From assembly GCA_943704525.1 (NCBI GenBank), contig CALSCQ010002226.1, positions 1 to 41,197 of the forward strand: a DNA stretch of 41,197 nt, in the 5' to 3' direction. A program made the translations under genes and the position numbers. Shown here piece by piece: positions 30,988-41,197 of the stretch (positions within the stretch are counted from its first letter, which is position 1; the number at the start of each line of letters is the position of its first letter). The notes beneath the pieces are model-generated. The model did not search any database and was not told where the DNA came from. It worked only from the letters and a program-made list of their open reading frames with translations. This DNA comes from Pigoraptor vietnamica. Its lineage: Eukaryota > Opisthokonta > Filasterea.

Positions 30988-31405
30988 GCCGAATTCGCCA
31001 ATTACGCGAACCTTATTTGCTCTTCGATCTCTCCGATGATTGCAAATCAATCCTCGCGGGCTATGTCGCGCCAATAAAGAAGAAGATTTCCATTGAGAAA
31101 CTGACGCAGGGGGGAAATCTTTGCTGAAATTCGTGCGCCGAATCGAACCGACGTGCTTTTGCGATCATTAGCCTCGTGCGTTGCTGATTGGCTGGTCACT
31201 CGCACACCACCCCATCGGAAAAGATCACCTGGGCTATTAATTTCACACGACCCCTGAAAGATGCAAGAACGAATTGAATTCCAATTAGAGACCGTCGGAA
31301 CAAAAGCGTAAAGGGATCGTAAAACAGTGAGATCAGTGACGTCACGGCTTTTCGCAGAGAACGCCGTCAGTTGAAAAAACGAGAGCCATCTCTTTTGCCG
31401 GTCGC
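30988..31405. promoter_or_regulatory. Divergent promoter region of membrane-protein and NIT1 genes
   Basis: Spacer between two outward-facing start codons. A perfect TGACGTCA lies at 31337-31344, 62 bases before the NIT1 start, and a reverse CCAAT (ATTGG) near 31185. No coding frame. Confidence 0.5.
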
Positions 31406-33194
<1,789 letters not shown>

Positions 33195-33355
33195 AGGCAT
33201 TGCCGTAAACCCCCACCTTATGTTGCATATGTAACCCTCACAATACAGTTAACTGTGGATCGCACCCCAGCGGTGGCTTCAACTCCAGGTGCCCACACTT
33301 CTCCGTTAGTGTCACTGGCATCTCGAATAGCGCCAAAAGCCAACAGCTCAGCACC

Positions 33356-34526
33356 ATGCGCGCCGTCATTCAGCGAGTAACGTCTGCGAGCGTGACCGGT
33401 GTGTGAGTGCGACATTGTATGCTTTGTTCGCTGTGCACAGAAGCGCAAACGATTTTTTCGCAAATCGTACCCTTTATGTTAATGATGTTGCATCTTGCAC
33501 TCATTTCGACTTCTGTGTCTCCGTAGTTGCTGGGAATGTCGTCGGTACAGTGGGAAAAGGGCTGTGCGTCCTTGTTGGCATCGCCCGCGACGACACCCAG
33601 GAGGACATGGACTACATGTGGGTCGCACGTGGCTGATCAAATTGATGCGGGGCGTTCCGTTGTGAGACTGTGTTGGGACTGTGTTGCTCTTGGGGCGGAA
33701 TGCCGGGACGCTTGGTGCGGCCACGCGTGCATATTCTGTGAATCAGAGCCGCATCTTGGCTGTCGCCGCGTTATGCACGTGCCTTGCTTGCTTCCGCAGT
33801 GTCTTTTGTTGCGGTGTCCAGTCGCTCCCCTTTTGTTGCGGTGTCCAGTCGCTCCCGCCACGCATCTAACCTGCGCCGCTTTTGGGGTCGCCGCATGATG
33901 CACGTGCCTTGCTTGCTTCCGCAGTGTCTTTTGTTGTGGTCTTCAATCGCTCCCGCCACGCGTCTAACCTCCGCCGCTTTTGGGGTGCAACTCAACTGTG
34001 CAGAATTCGCAAGATCCTTGCCATCAAGCTCTTTGAGGACGACGGCGGCAAAGCGTGGGCGAAGAACGTCGTCGACAGGGATTTCGAGGTGCTCTGCGTG
34101 AGCCAATTCACCCTCCACGCAACTCTCAAGGGCACAAAGCCCGACTTTCACCTTGCGATGGGATCGGACGCCTCGCGCGAGTTCTACGGAAAGTTTCTGG
34201 ACGCGATGAAGCGCGCGTACAAGCCTGAGAAGATTCAAGGTAAACTGTGTCGGCTGGCTGCGTTCGTTTGCGTCGGCATCGTGCGCGGGTTTGAGCTTGC
34301 AGCGCATTATTTGTGGATGTCTGTATCTGGCAAGTCTGCGCGATCGCGTCACCTTGTGTCGCGACGTCGAGGACGACAGTGTTCGCGCGCACGCAGACTG
34401 ACTTGCGTCTTGCCCCCCGCAGACGGCGAATTCGGTGCGTACATGCAAGTCAGCATTGCGAACGACGGTCCCGTGACAATACAGCTGGACTCGAAGAAGG
34501 ACAAGGAGAAGGCCGAGGCGAAATGA
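33356..34526 (+). CDS. DTD1: D-aminoacyl-tRNA deacylase (DTD)
   Basis: Removes D-amino acids (and glycine) mischarged on tRNA, a chirality proofreading step. Four exons: 33356-33398, 33527-33617, 34004-34239, 34423-34526 (157 residues, the usual size, in phase). [15 protein letters not shown] opens the fold. [11 protein letters not shown] contains the SQxT motif. [11 protein letters not shown] and the terminal NDGPVTI carry the Gly-Pro motif that reads chirality across the dimer. A Lys-rich tail ([12 protein letters not shown]) follows. Starts 161 bases after NIT1 on the same strand and converges on the PC-esterase gene with 247 bases between stops. Confidence 0.97.
33773..33990. repeat. Tandem duplication (125-base unit) in DTD intron 2
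   Basis: A unit starting ATGCACGTGCCTTGCTTGC at 33773 recurs at 33898. The first unit also has an internal 27-base duplication (TTTTGTTGCGGTGTCCAGTC and following bases twice). Each unit contains a TTCCGCAG that resembles a splice acceptor. Both lie in the intron at 33618-34003. Confidence 0.9.
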
Positions 34527-34773
34527 AGCGGCGGAGAAAAGAAGAGTCAATTGTGTGGCTTGGTGTGTTGCTGACCCCGCGCGCTCCATGCGCAAGGGTG
34601 GCGCTGGATAATTCCATGTCCGTCTTTCATCTCCTCTCCTCGCATTCTACTTGCACATACTTGAACACCCGAACTCGTGCGCGTGCAGCGGTAAGACCCA
34701 CACGTACACGCACGCCTCGCCTCCTGCTTCGCATATTTCCCACCTGTAAAGTCTCTGTGCGGTGCCAGCCCCT

Positions 34774-36687
34774 TTAATATGACGCGGCGCCCCCTTCCCC
34801 TTCCGCGGGCGAAGGGCATGCGAACATGAGGTTGAGCAGATCGCTCGCGACTTCGTACATGACGCCCGCTGAGTAGTGCCGGTGGTCCGGCGACGCGTCA
34901 CCGCGGCCAAGCGAGTACTGAAGATAATCGACGACGGGAATTCCGGCGTCCGCCACCATTTCCGCCGATATCTCGTTGACGAGCATGAGGCGCGAGAACG
35001 TCCGACACTTGTAGTCGCCGGGCAGTGTCCTGCTCTCGTACTGCGTCTGCGGGGACGAGCGCCAGATTAGGCGCGTGCGATTGGCGGGAAACTCGGCCTG
35101 GAGCGAATCGACGACCTTTCGCACGAGCGCGGGAAAACTGTCGAGCTCGTTCACCGTCGACACGTAGTGAATGCCGACGTTGAAGAGGACGTGCGTGGGG
35201 ACGACCGACTCGTCTTGCACGAAGGGGTACGGAAACGCGCGCATTGCGTTGAACTGCGGCGAGGGGAGCGTCTCGTTGAGAGTGGAGTTGACCCCGGCCG
35301 ATGTCGGCCACCACCGCGGCCCCTGCAGCTGCCTGAGAAACGTGGCATTCGTCCACATCTTGAAGCCGTCGCGCTGTGGGATGTGTTCGATGCTGTCGGT
35401 TCGTGCGCTAATGTGTTGGTAGGAGAACGTGACGTTCACGCGCGGAAAGCGCGTCACTTTGAGAACTACGACGTACGCCGGCGCAAGCTTGCTGAGGACG
35501 TGACCCACGCACTCGAGGGGCGGAGAGTCGACGACAAACGCGTCGGTGGCGCGCGCGAGGCCGGGCATGCGCGTTCGATAGCACGAGATTTCCGGTGTTC
35601 CGAATTCGGGGAGTGTTGCCGCGTAATTGGCCATGTGGTGGTACAGGAAGCGGTTAAGCGAATCGCCGATAGAGTGGAGCCACACGTTGCGCAGCCGTGG
35701 AACGAGGTCGTCCATGGTTGGACGGTCCCTCGCTATGGGGTGCCACACATAGGCCTCGGCGGGGCGGTGCGCGGCGACCTTGCACCTCCACGCGCCCGGA
35801 AACGACGGGTCCGCGCACGCATCGTCGCGTGGCCGCCACCGACCCACGCGCAGCGCCGGGTCGTCACACGGCATCCAGCGACGGTAGTAGAGGACGTCGC
35901 TATCGGCAGGACACTGGCCACCGCGAGTTGGCAATGTGTCGGGCGGTGGGAGGAGCGCAAGTGCCGCGGTGTCGCGACGGCCGGACACAACAATTTCCGG
36001 GGCGTCTTCCCGGTCACCGCCAATCCATTCGATGAGGATGAATTGCTGGTCTTGCTCGCACCACGAGAGGCCTTCGCACGCGCGGTAGTCGAGGCGTGCA
36101 TGGACGCGGTAAACGCCTTCGTCGAACAGTCGCGCCGCGAACGAATACGTGCCGTCAAAGTTGTCGACGGGGTGGCCGACGTGGACGCTGGGCCCTCTGA
36201 TCTCGATCCGAAAGCTGTCGCCGCCACACGCCCTGTTCACCCCGTCCGAGTCGCGCGCCTGAATTCCAAAGACGATGCGGTCGCCCACGCGCGCGGGGCT
36301 CCGAGCGCCGTACCTGGAGAGCCCGACGAACACGGAGCGCCGCGCGTGCGTCGTGGCTGCCTTCACGCATGGGGTCGGGTGCTTGCAATACTCATACAGT
36401 GTTCGCCACGACGTCCATAGGCGAATATCTGGGGGCATCGGAGTCGGGACCTCTGGCACTTCGGCGCCTCCTGTCTGGTGACTTGCTGCGGCATCAGCCA
36501 GCACTGCGACCGCATTCGGCCCGCATTTTTCCGGCGACGGTGGCCTGGGATTAGCGTCGCAGTTGACACAGACTGCGATGGCGGGCACAGTTACCATCCA
36601 GAAAGCGCGCACGTAAGTGCCGACGAGCACGCCCACAGCAACAGCCACGCAGAAGGACGTCGCGACGTGACATTGCTGGGGAGTCAT
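34774..36687 (-). CDS. Type II membrane protein with filamin-type repeat and PC-esterase (SGNH) domain
   Basis: Intronless gene, 637 residues from the ATG at 36687; the frame stays open to 36798. The N terminus is a signal-anchor (VATSFCVAVAVGVLVGTYV). A filamin/ABP280-like immunoglobulin domain follows (about 140-250, with VDNFDGTYSFAARLFDEGVY). The C-terminal half is a GDSL/PC-esterase-like domain: IGDS at 340-343 gives the nucleophile Ser343, and PDHRH gives Asp601 and His604 as the DxxH pair. This build resembles NXPE and related polysaccharide O-acyl-modifying proteins, so a Golgi-lumen role on glycans is likely. The substrate is not known. An intronless gene among intron-rich neighbours suggests retrocopy origin or transfer. 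An inverted, decayed copy lies just upstream. Confidence 0.82.
   Translation of the reverse strand: MTPQQCHVATSFCVAVAVGVLVGTYVRAFWMVTVPAIAVCVNCDANPRPPSPEKCGPNAVAVLADAAASHQTGGAEVPEVPTPMPPDIRLWTSWRTLYEYCKHPTPCVKAATTHARRSVFVGLSRYGARSPARVGDRIVFGIQARDSDGVNRACGGDSFRIEIRGPSVHVGHPVDNFDGTYSFAARLFDEGVYRVHARLDYRACEGLSWCEQDQQFILIEWIGGDREDAPEIVVSGRRDTAALALLPPPDTLPTRGGQCPADSDVLYYRRWMPCDDPALRVGRWRPRDDACADPSFPGAWRCKVAAHRPAEAYVWHPIARDRPTMDDLVPRLRNVWLHSIGDSLNRFLYHHMANYAATLPEFGTPEISCYRTRMPGLARATDAFVVDSPPLECVGHVLSKLAPAYVVVLKVTRFPRVNVTFSYQHISARTDSIEHIPQRDGFKMWTNATFLRQLQGPRWWPTSAGVNSTLNETLPSPQFNAMRAFPYPFVQDESVVPTHVLFNVGIHYVSTVNELDSFPALVRKVVDSLQAEFPANRTRLIWRSSPQTQYESRTLPGDYKCRTFSRLMLVNEISAEMVADAGIPVVDYLQYSLGRGDASPDHRHYSAGVMYEVASDLLNLMFACPSPAEGEGGAASY
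34795..35951. repeat. Left arm of a 1.2-kb inverted repeat
   Basis: The 3' 60% of the PC-esterase gene, matched in reverse orientation by 36974-38160 across a spacer of about 1.02 kb. Similarity is high at both ends of the arm and is broken by many small gaps in the equivalent of 37080-37400. Confidence 0.9.
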
Positions 36688-36973
36688 TCCCGGGCGTGTG
36701 CCGGCGTGTGACCGTGGTAGTGCCGGCCGGCCGCCAGTCGCGTGCGCCGCCGTCGAGTAGAAACCCCGCGCTGTATTACTTACGTCTGCTACCGTCACCG
36801 ACGGACCTTCAGTGCCCAGCGAGAATCGTCCTACGCCAAAACTCAGTCACCGAGTTTTGGTTCACCTACCAAATTACCGCGAGTAGGATTTGTACTCTGA
36901 AATTTCATTCAACGATCAAATTGGGACCGGTGTCCGGACGCCGGACTGCCAAGCCCGAACTGCCAAGCCCTTT

Positions 36974-38165
36974 CCCCCACCGCCCGACACATTGCCACTG
37001 GCCAGTGTCGCGACGTCCTCTATTACCGTCGCTGGATGCCGTGTGACGACCCGGCGCTGCGTGTGGGTCGGTGGCGGCCGCGCCGGACGACGCGTGCGCG
37101 GACCCGGCGGCGCCCTGGCGCCCGGTGGAGGTGCAAGGTCAGTCGCTGCGCACCGGCACCGCCCCGGCGGCGCCGAAACCTATGTGTGCCATCCCATAGC
37201 GAGGGACCGTCCAACCATGGACGACCTCGTTCCACGGCTGCGCAACGTGTGGCTCCACTCTATCGGCGATTCGCTTAACGGCCGTTTCCTGTACCACCGT
37301 CGGTGACCACATCGGCCGCGGCAATTACGCGGCGACACTCCCCGAATTCGCCGAACTGCACCGGAAATCTCGTGCTATCGAATGCGCATCAGTGCCCGGC
37401 CTCGTGTGCGTTTGTCGTCGACTCTCCGCCCCTCGAGTGCGCGGGTCACGTCCTCAACAAGCTTGCGCCGGCGTACGTCGTAGTTCTCAAAGTGACGCGC
37501 TTTCCGCGCGTGAACGTCGTTCTCCTACCAACACATTAGCGCACGAACCGACAGCATCGAACACATCCCACAGCGCGACGGCTTCAAGATGTGGACGAAT
37601 GCCACATTTCTCAGGCAGCTGCAGGGGCCGCGGTGGTGGCTGACATCGGCTGGGGTCAACTCCACTCTCAACGAGATGCTGCCGCAGTTCAACGCAATGC
37701 GCGCGTTTCCATACCCCTTCGCGCAGGACGACTCGGTCGTCCCCACGCACGTCCTCCGTTCAACGTCGGCATTCACTACGTGTCGACGGTGAACGAGCTC
37801 GACAGTTTTCCCGCGCTCATGTGGAAGGTCGTCGATTCACTTCAGGCCGAGTTTCCTGCCATGGCAATCGCACGCGCCTAATCTGGCACTTGTCCGCGCA
37901 GACGCATTACGAGAGCAGGACACTGCCCGGCGACTACAAGTGTTTGACGTTCTCGCGCCTTATGCTCGTCAACGAGATATCGGCGGAAATGGTGGCGGAC
38001 GCCGGAATTCCCGTCGTCGATTACCTTCAGTACTCGCTTGGCCGCGGTGACGCGTCGCCGGACCACCGGCACTACTCAGCGGGCATCATGTACGAAGTCG
38101 CGAGCGATCTGCTCAACCTCATGTTCGCATGCCCTTCGCCCGCGGAAGGCGGAGGCGCCGAGTGA
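36974..38165 (+). pseudogene. Inverted, truncated PC-esterase copy
   Basis: Matches the esterase gene from its residue about 246 to its stop. Many frameshifts, so no single frame survives. The GDS block (IGDSLNGRF) and the C-terminal DxxH block (ASPDHRHYSAG) are still readable in different frames. The filamin repeat, membrane anchor and start are absent. The segment 37080-37400 has at least ten short insertions relative to the parent (among them AGT, GCGG twice, GG, TGC, CAG and CC), while 37420-38160 is much closer to it. Head to head with the parent; no promoter recognised. Confidence 0.88.
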
Positions 38166-39471
38166 ATTCATTAAATTACTGCGGGATTGGCAGAGAGTGT
38201 GAGGAGGGAACTGCGGAACTGGAGCCGGCGCGCGAGAGGCGTGCGTGTACGATATAGTGGATGCGGAGGCTTACCACTGCGCACGCACGTGTTCAGGCGT
38301 TCAAGGTCGAGTTGCGCAAGTGAAATGCCTGGAAGTGAGATGAAAGATACGGACATTGCCATTGTCGCGTCGGTCACCGGCTCGGCGAGACTGCCCGGCA
38401 CACTCTAGCGGCGTCCGCTTCATCGTATGGGCACATGGTGTGCACGGCAGTCCCATGGCAGTCTCATGCGTCCCGTCCTATCCCACAGCGGGTGACACAT
38501 GCACCCACCGTGACAGTGACATGATGCGCTCAGTATCACTCGCGCACACAGCTGGGATGACAGAGGGGTGACGTATTTGTACGGATGTGGGCGCGTCCTC
38601 ATTCAATGATGCACATGGTGACAAGCCGCTCGTACATTGGTCATGCAGCACATGCGCAAACACCCACTCTGACATTCTTTATCACGCACATCCCAAATTG
38701 ACTGACCACATGTACAGCCGCCACTTCTTGGAGCACGACTCGACTCGCCCACTCTGACTGGCACATTCGGCGCTGTTACGAGTGATAACACCGCAAGCAC
38801 TTTAAAATAAAAGCGGCACCAATTAGCACACGCTTTGTCAAAGACTATTCGGCAAGCATTGCGAGAGAAAATTTCGAGAAAAAATGCGCGTGTGTGCTTA
38901 TGCGTTATTGCTCTGCTTTGGGTAACGGTGTTGTGCGTTGTGGGCTAAGTAAGGGCTTGTTTATAACGTGATCGAGGCGCGCGCATTATGTGCTGGTGTG
39001 CGTGAGTGTGTGTGCGTGTGTGTGTGTGTGCGTGGGGTGTACATACGTGTGTGTGTGTATGTGGTAACATGTGTGTCGCGCGCGACCAAAAAAATGGGTA
39101 ACACACGAATTTATTAGCGCCGAATACCATATAAAATGCCTAAACTATTGGTCGCGTAAAATCGTGCGTCCCATTCCCAGCGCCACCTTATTTCTGCATA
39201 CGCAAATTTTCATACAACTTGTAACGACTTGTAACTGGTAACAAGTACTTGCGTAACCCCCACCCATCATCAACATTCCAAACACCCACCTCTCGCGGAC
39301 AACGCACCCAAAGTTGCGGTAACTCTCACCCTACCCTATACCAGGATGTCCTTGGAAACGGGCAAGTGGCTGTTGCGCGATCTCTCACCTTTCACAGAAG
39401 CGCATTGCTGTGTCGCACACAAACTCGGTGTATGCTGAGGAGAGGGCCATAGGGCCTCTTGGTGGGCCACT
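38166..39471. other. Gene-free stretch before the amine oxidase
   Basis: No supported coding exon. 38166-38800 is of mixed composition with frequent CACTCTGAC and CAGT words. AATAAAA at about 38809 could serve as a polyadenylation signal for something upstream. 38990-39070 is a GT-rich microsatellite. 39100-39330 is A+T-richer with repeated TTGTAAC and AACTTG words. The promoter of the amine oxidase should be close to 39472. Confidence 0.5.
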
Positions 39472-41091
39472 ATGGGGGCCGTGCGCGTGGCGTTAGTTGC
39501 GCTCGCTGCATTAGGGCTGCTGGCAGCTCACACTGTGCGTGCAGACGAGGAGTTTGGCGTGATTGTCGTGGGCGCGGGCGTTGCGGGACTTGCGGCCGCG
39601 CGCAATTTGCAGGTGTGTGAGTGCACACATGCGCAAGATTGTGCATCTTATTAAGCACAATAACGTGCCATCGACATGGCAGTCGTGCGGACGATTAAGC
39701 TGTGGGTATGTGTTTTACAGGCCTCTGGCGTCAAAGTCGTCGTACTCGAGGCGCGTGACCGCGTCGGTGGCCGAGTGTGGACAGACAATGCGACGTTCGG
39801 TGAGCACACGCGTTGGCGATTCACAGCAATGTGCCCGGTGGTGTTCGCTGAGCCCAAACGCGCGCAGGGTTCCCCGTCGACCTTGGGGCGGGCTGGATTC
39901 GCCATGTCGTTGGAAACCCCCTGTCGTCGCTTGCAAGTCAATACGGACTTGCGACAGCGGCGACAGACTACAGCGCGAAGGAGGTGTACGACCTGTGGGA
40001 CAGCGGCAACGTCGCGCTGCCACAGGCGGAGAAGCTCACAGGTGCTCACGATCGACGCCTCGTACTGCATTGCGTACGACAGCTCGCACGCGTGTGCATG
40101 CTCCGTCACATACGCTTTCACGCACGCCTGCCACACCCAGAAGCGCGCGCACACATAATTCCTTCTTAAACGCACACAGCCATGCTGTCTTTTACGGCAG
40201 AATCCCCACTCACCGCTTTGTGCGTTTCTTTAGGCGCGGTTGTGCAGTCGCTCGAGTCCTTTTGGTTGGACGCACTTTCCAACGCGGAGGAGCGGTGGCT
40301 TGCGGACGGTCGCCTCATGCAGGCGGACAAGGGGATGCTGTCGTATCTCACTGCCGCTCAGCAGGCGCTGGACGCCCCGCACGCGGGGAGGATGGTGGGT
40401 GCGATGCGTGTTGTTGCACGCGACAATGGACATCTTATGTTTGGGATGGGGGTTTCTCACAACTTGTGTTGCCCTGAATGCACACAGCTGAGGGGATTCG
40501 CGTGGTCGGTCGTCATGAAGGTGCGTGGCGATCGCATAAATTGGCGTGGACACGCACACGCGCACACGCGCATTCACATTCGCACACGCACAGACATATT
40601 CACTTTCGCACATACACGCACACACATACACACACGCACGCAACACGCACATTCGTCTACAAGCACACGCGCCAATTTTCTCTTGTTGGCTGACCTGAAA
40701 AATTGTGGAACCCCCAGCTTGAGCTTCACGATGGCGCAGACGCCGACGACGATTCTGCGTATCCGGACGACGGCGGACAGACGACGTACACGGGAGGCGA
40801 CATCGTCCTTCCCGGTGGCTTTGGCCAGATTGTGTCGCGGTGAGCTGCTGTGACTAGGCGAGAACTTCTGTGCATTTGCGCAACTGTGACGAATCGTCTG
40901 CCGTGGATGCCAAACGAACGGCCGTGCTGACCCCGAGGTCACGTGCTTGCCTTGCAGGCTGGCGGACGGCCTGGATATTCGTCTCAACCGCACAGTCAAG
41001 TCGATTGTGCAAGACGGGTCCGTGTCGCACGTGATCACGTCGAACGGGTCGGTGTTTACGGCCCCGAAAGTCATCGTCGCCGTCCCCCTGG
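39472..41091 (+). CDS. FAD-dependent amine oxidase (polyamine/monoamine oxidase family), 3' partial
   Basis: Seven exons visible: 39472-39612, 39721-39799, 39868-40041, 40234-40394, 40488-40520, 40718-40839, 40958-41091; the gene continues past the edge (281 complete codons seen). Residues 1-24 look like a signal peptide (MGAVRVALVALAALGLLAAH). The Rossmann FAD motif VIVVGAGVAGLAAARNLQ is split from VVVLEARDRVGGRVWT by intron 1, exactly the family layout. FPVDLGAGWIRHVVGNP and LPGGFGQIVSRLADGLDIRLN follow, as in flavin amine oxidases. Exon 5 is only 33 bases (LRGFAWSVVMK). A secreted or vacuolar polyamine oxidase is likely; the substrate-binding C-terminal part is not in the window. Confidence 0.88.
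40548..40660. repeat. (CA)n-rich tract in amine oxidase intron 5
   Basis: CACACG/CACATA repeats in the intron at 40521-40717. The His-Thr-rich open frame across it is an artefact. Confidence 0.9.
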
Positions 41092-41197
41092 GTGAGTCAT
41101 TGCGCCTACGTGTTTTGTTGCTTTGGTCGCCTGAGATGCGTGCGCCGTGAGACGCAACTGCAATTTTGTGTATTGGGTCGTGTGTGTGTGTGGGGGG

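Noticed and set aside
36974-38165. Functional second PC-esterase gene
   Set aside because: Frame is lost many times, and the start, anchor and filamin repeat are missing.

Overview
The window is nuclear DNA of a eukaryote. Nearly every gene is cut by short GT-AG introns of roughly 50-400 bases, G+C is high in the exons, and CA/GT microsatellites sit inside introns. A complete leucine pathway, a family-9 glycoside hydrolase and a secreted M13 peptidase suggest a free-living, osmotrophic or phagotrophic protist. I cannot fix the lineage from the sequence. I rebuilt exon models by hand by requiring GT-AG boundaries, compatible phases and continuity of family motifs. All models below are phase-consistent.

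Layout. 1-3254 (-): a secreted GH9 protein, 3' end off the window. 4050-12905: a degenerate tandem array of MYND zinc-finger genes, made of an old relic, a full-length copy with two frameshifts (5429-8962), an intact 945-residue copy (9120-12606) and a 5' stub. 14358-16689 (-): glycerate kinase in ten exons, one of them 21 bases. 17110-19818 (+): 2-isopropylmalate synthase. 20030-23175 (-): secreted M13 metallopeptidase. 23797-25118 (-): mitochondrial carrier resembling the S-adenosylmethionine carrier. 25996-29510 (+): one 1081-residue protein fusing isopropylmalate dehydrogenase (LeuB) with both halves of isopropylmalate isomerase (LeuC, LeuD). 29901-30987 (-): an unrecognised type I membrane protein with a zinc-ribbon tail. 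31406-33194 (+): NIT1-type amidase. 33356-34526 (+): D-aminoacyl-tRNA deacylase. 34774-36687 (-): intronless filamin-repeat/PC-esterase membrane protein, followed head to head by a decayed inverted copy (36974-38165). 39472 to the edge (+): secreted or lumenal FAD amine oxidase, 3' end off the window.

How the genes fit together. LeuA and the LeuB-LeuC-LeuD fusion together hold every leucine-specific step except the final transamination, within 12.4 kb. Neither protein has an obvious transit peptide, so the pathway is probably cytosolic. The intergenic regions upstream of both carry the octamer TGACATCA (once and twice). NIT1 and DTD, two damage-control enzymes, lie in tandem 161 bases apart. 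The MYND array and the inverted esterase copy show active local duplication and decay, and the decayed copies carry many short G+C-rich insertions.

The strongest candidates for something not widely described are the trifunctional LeuB-LeuC-LeuD fusion with its seven-cysteine linker, the MYND array, and the insertion-rich decay of duplicated copies.
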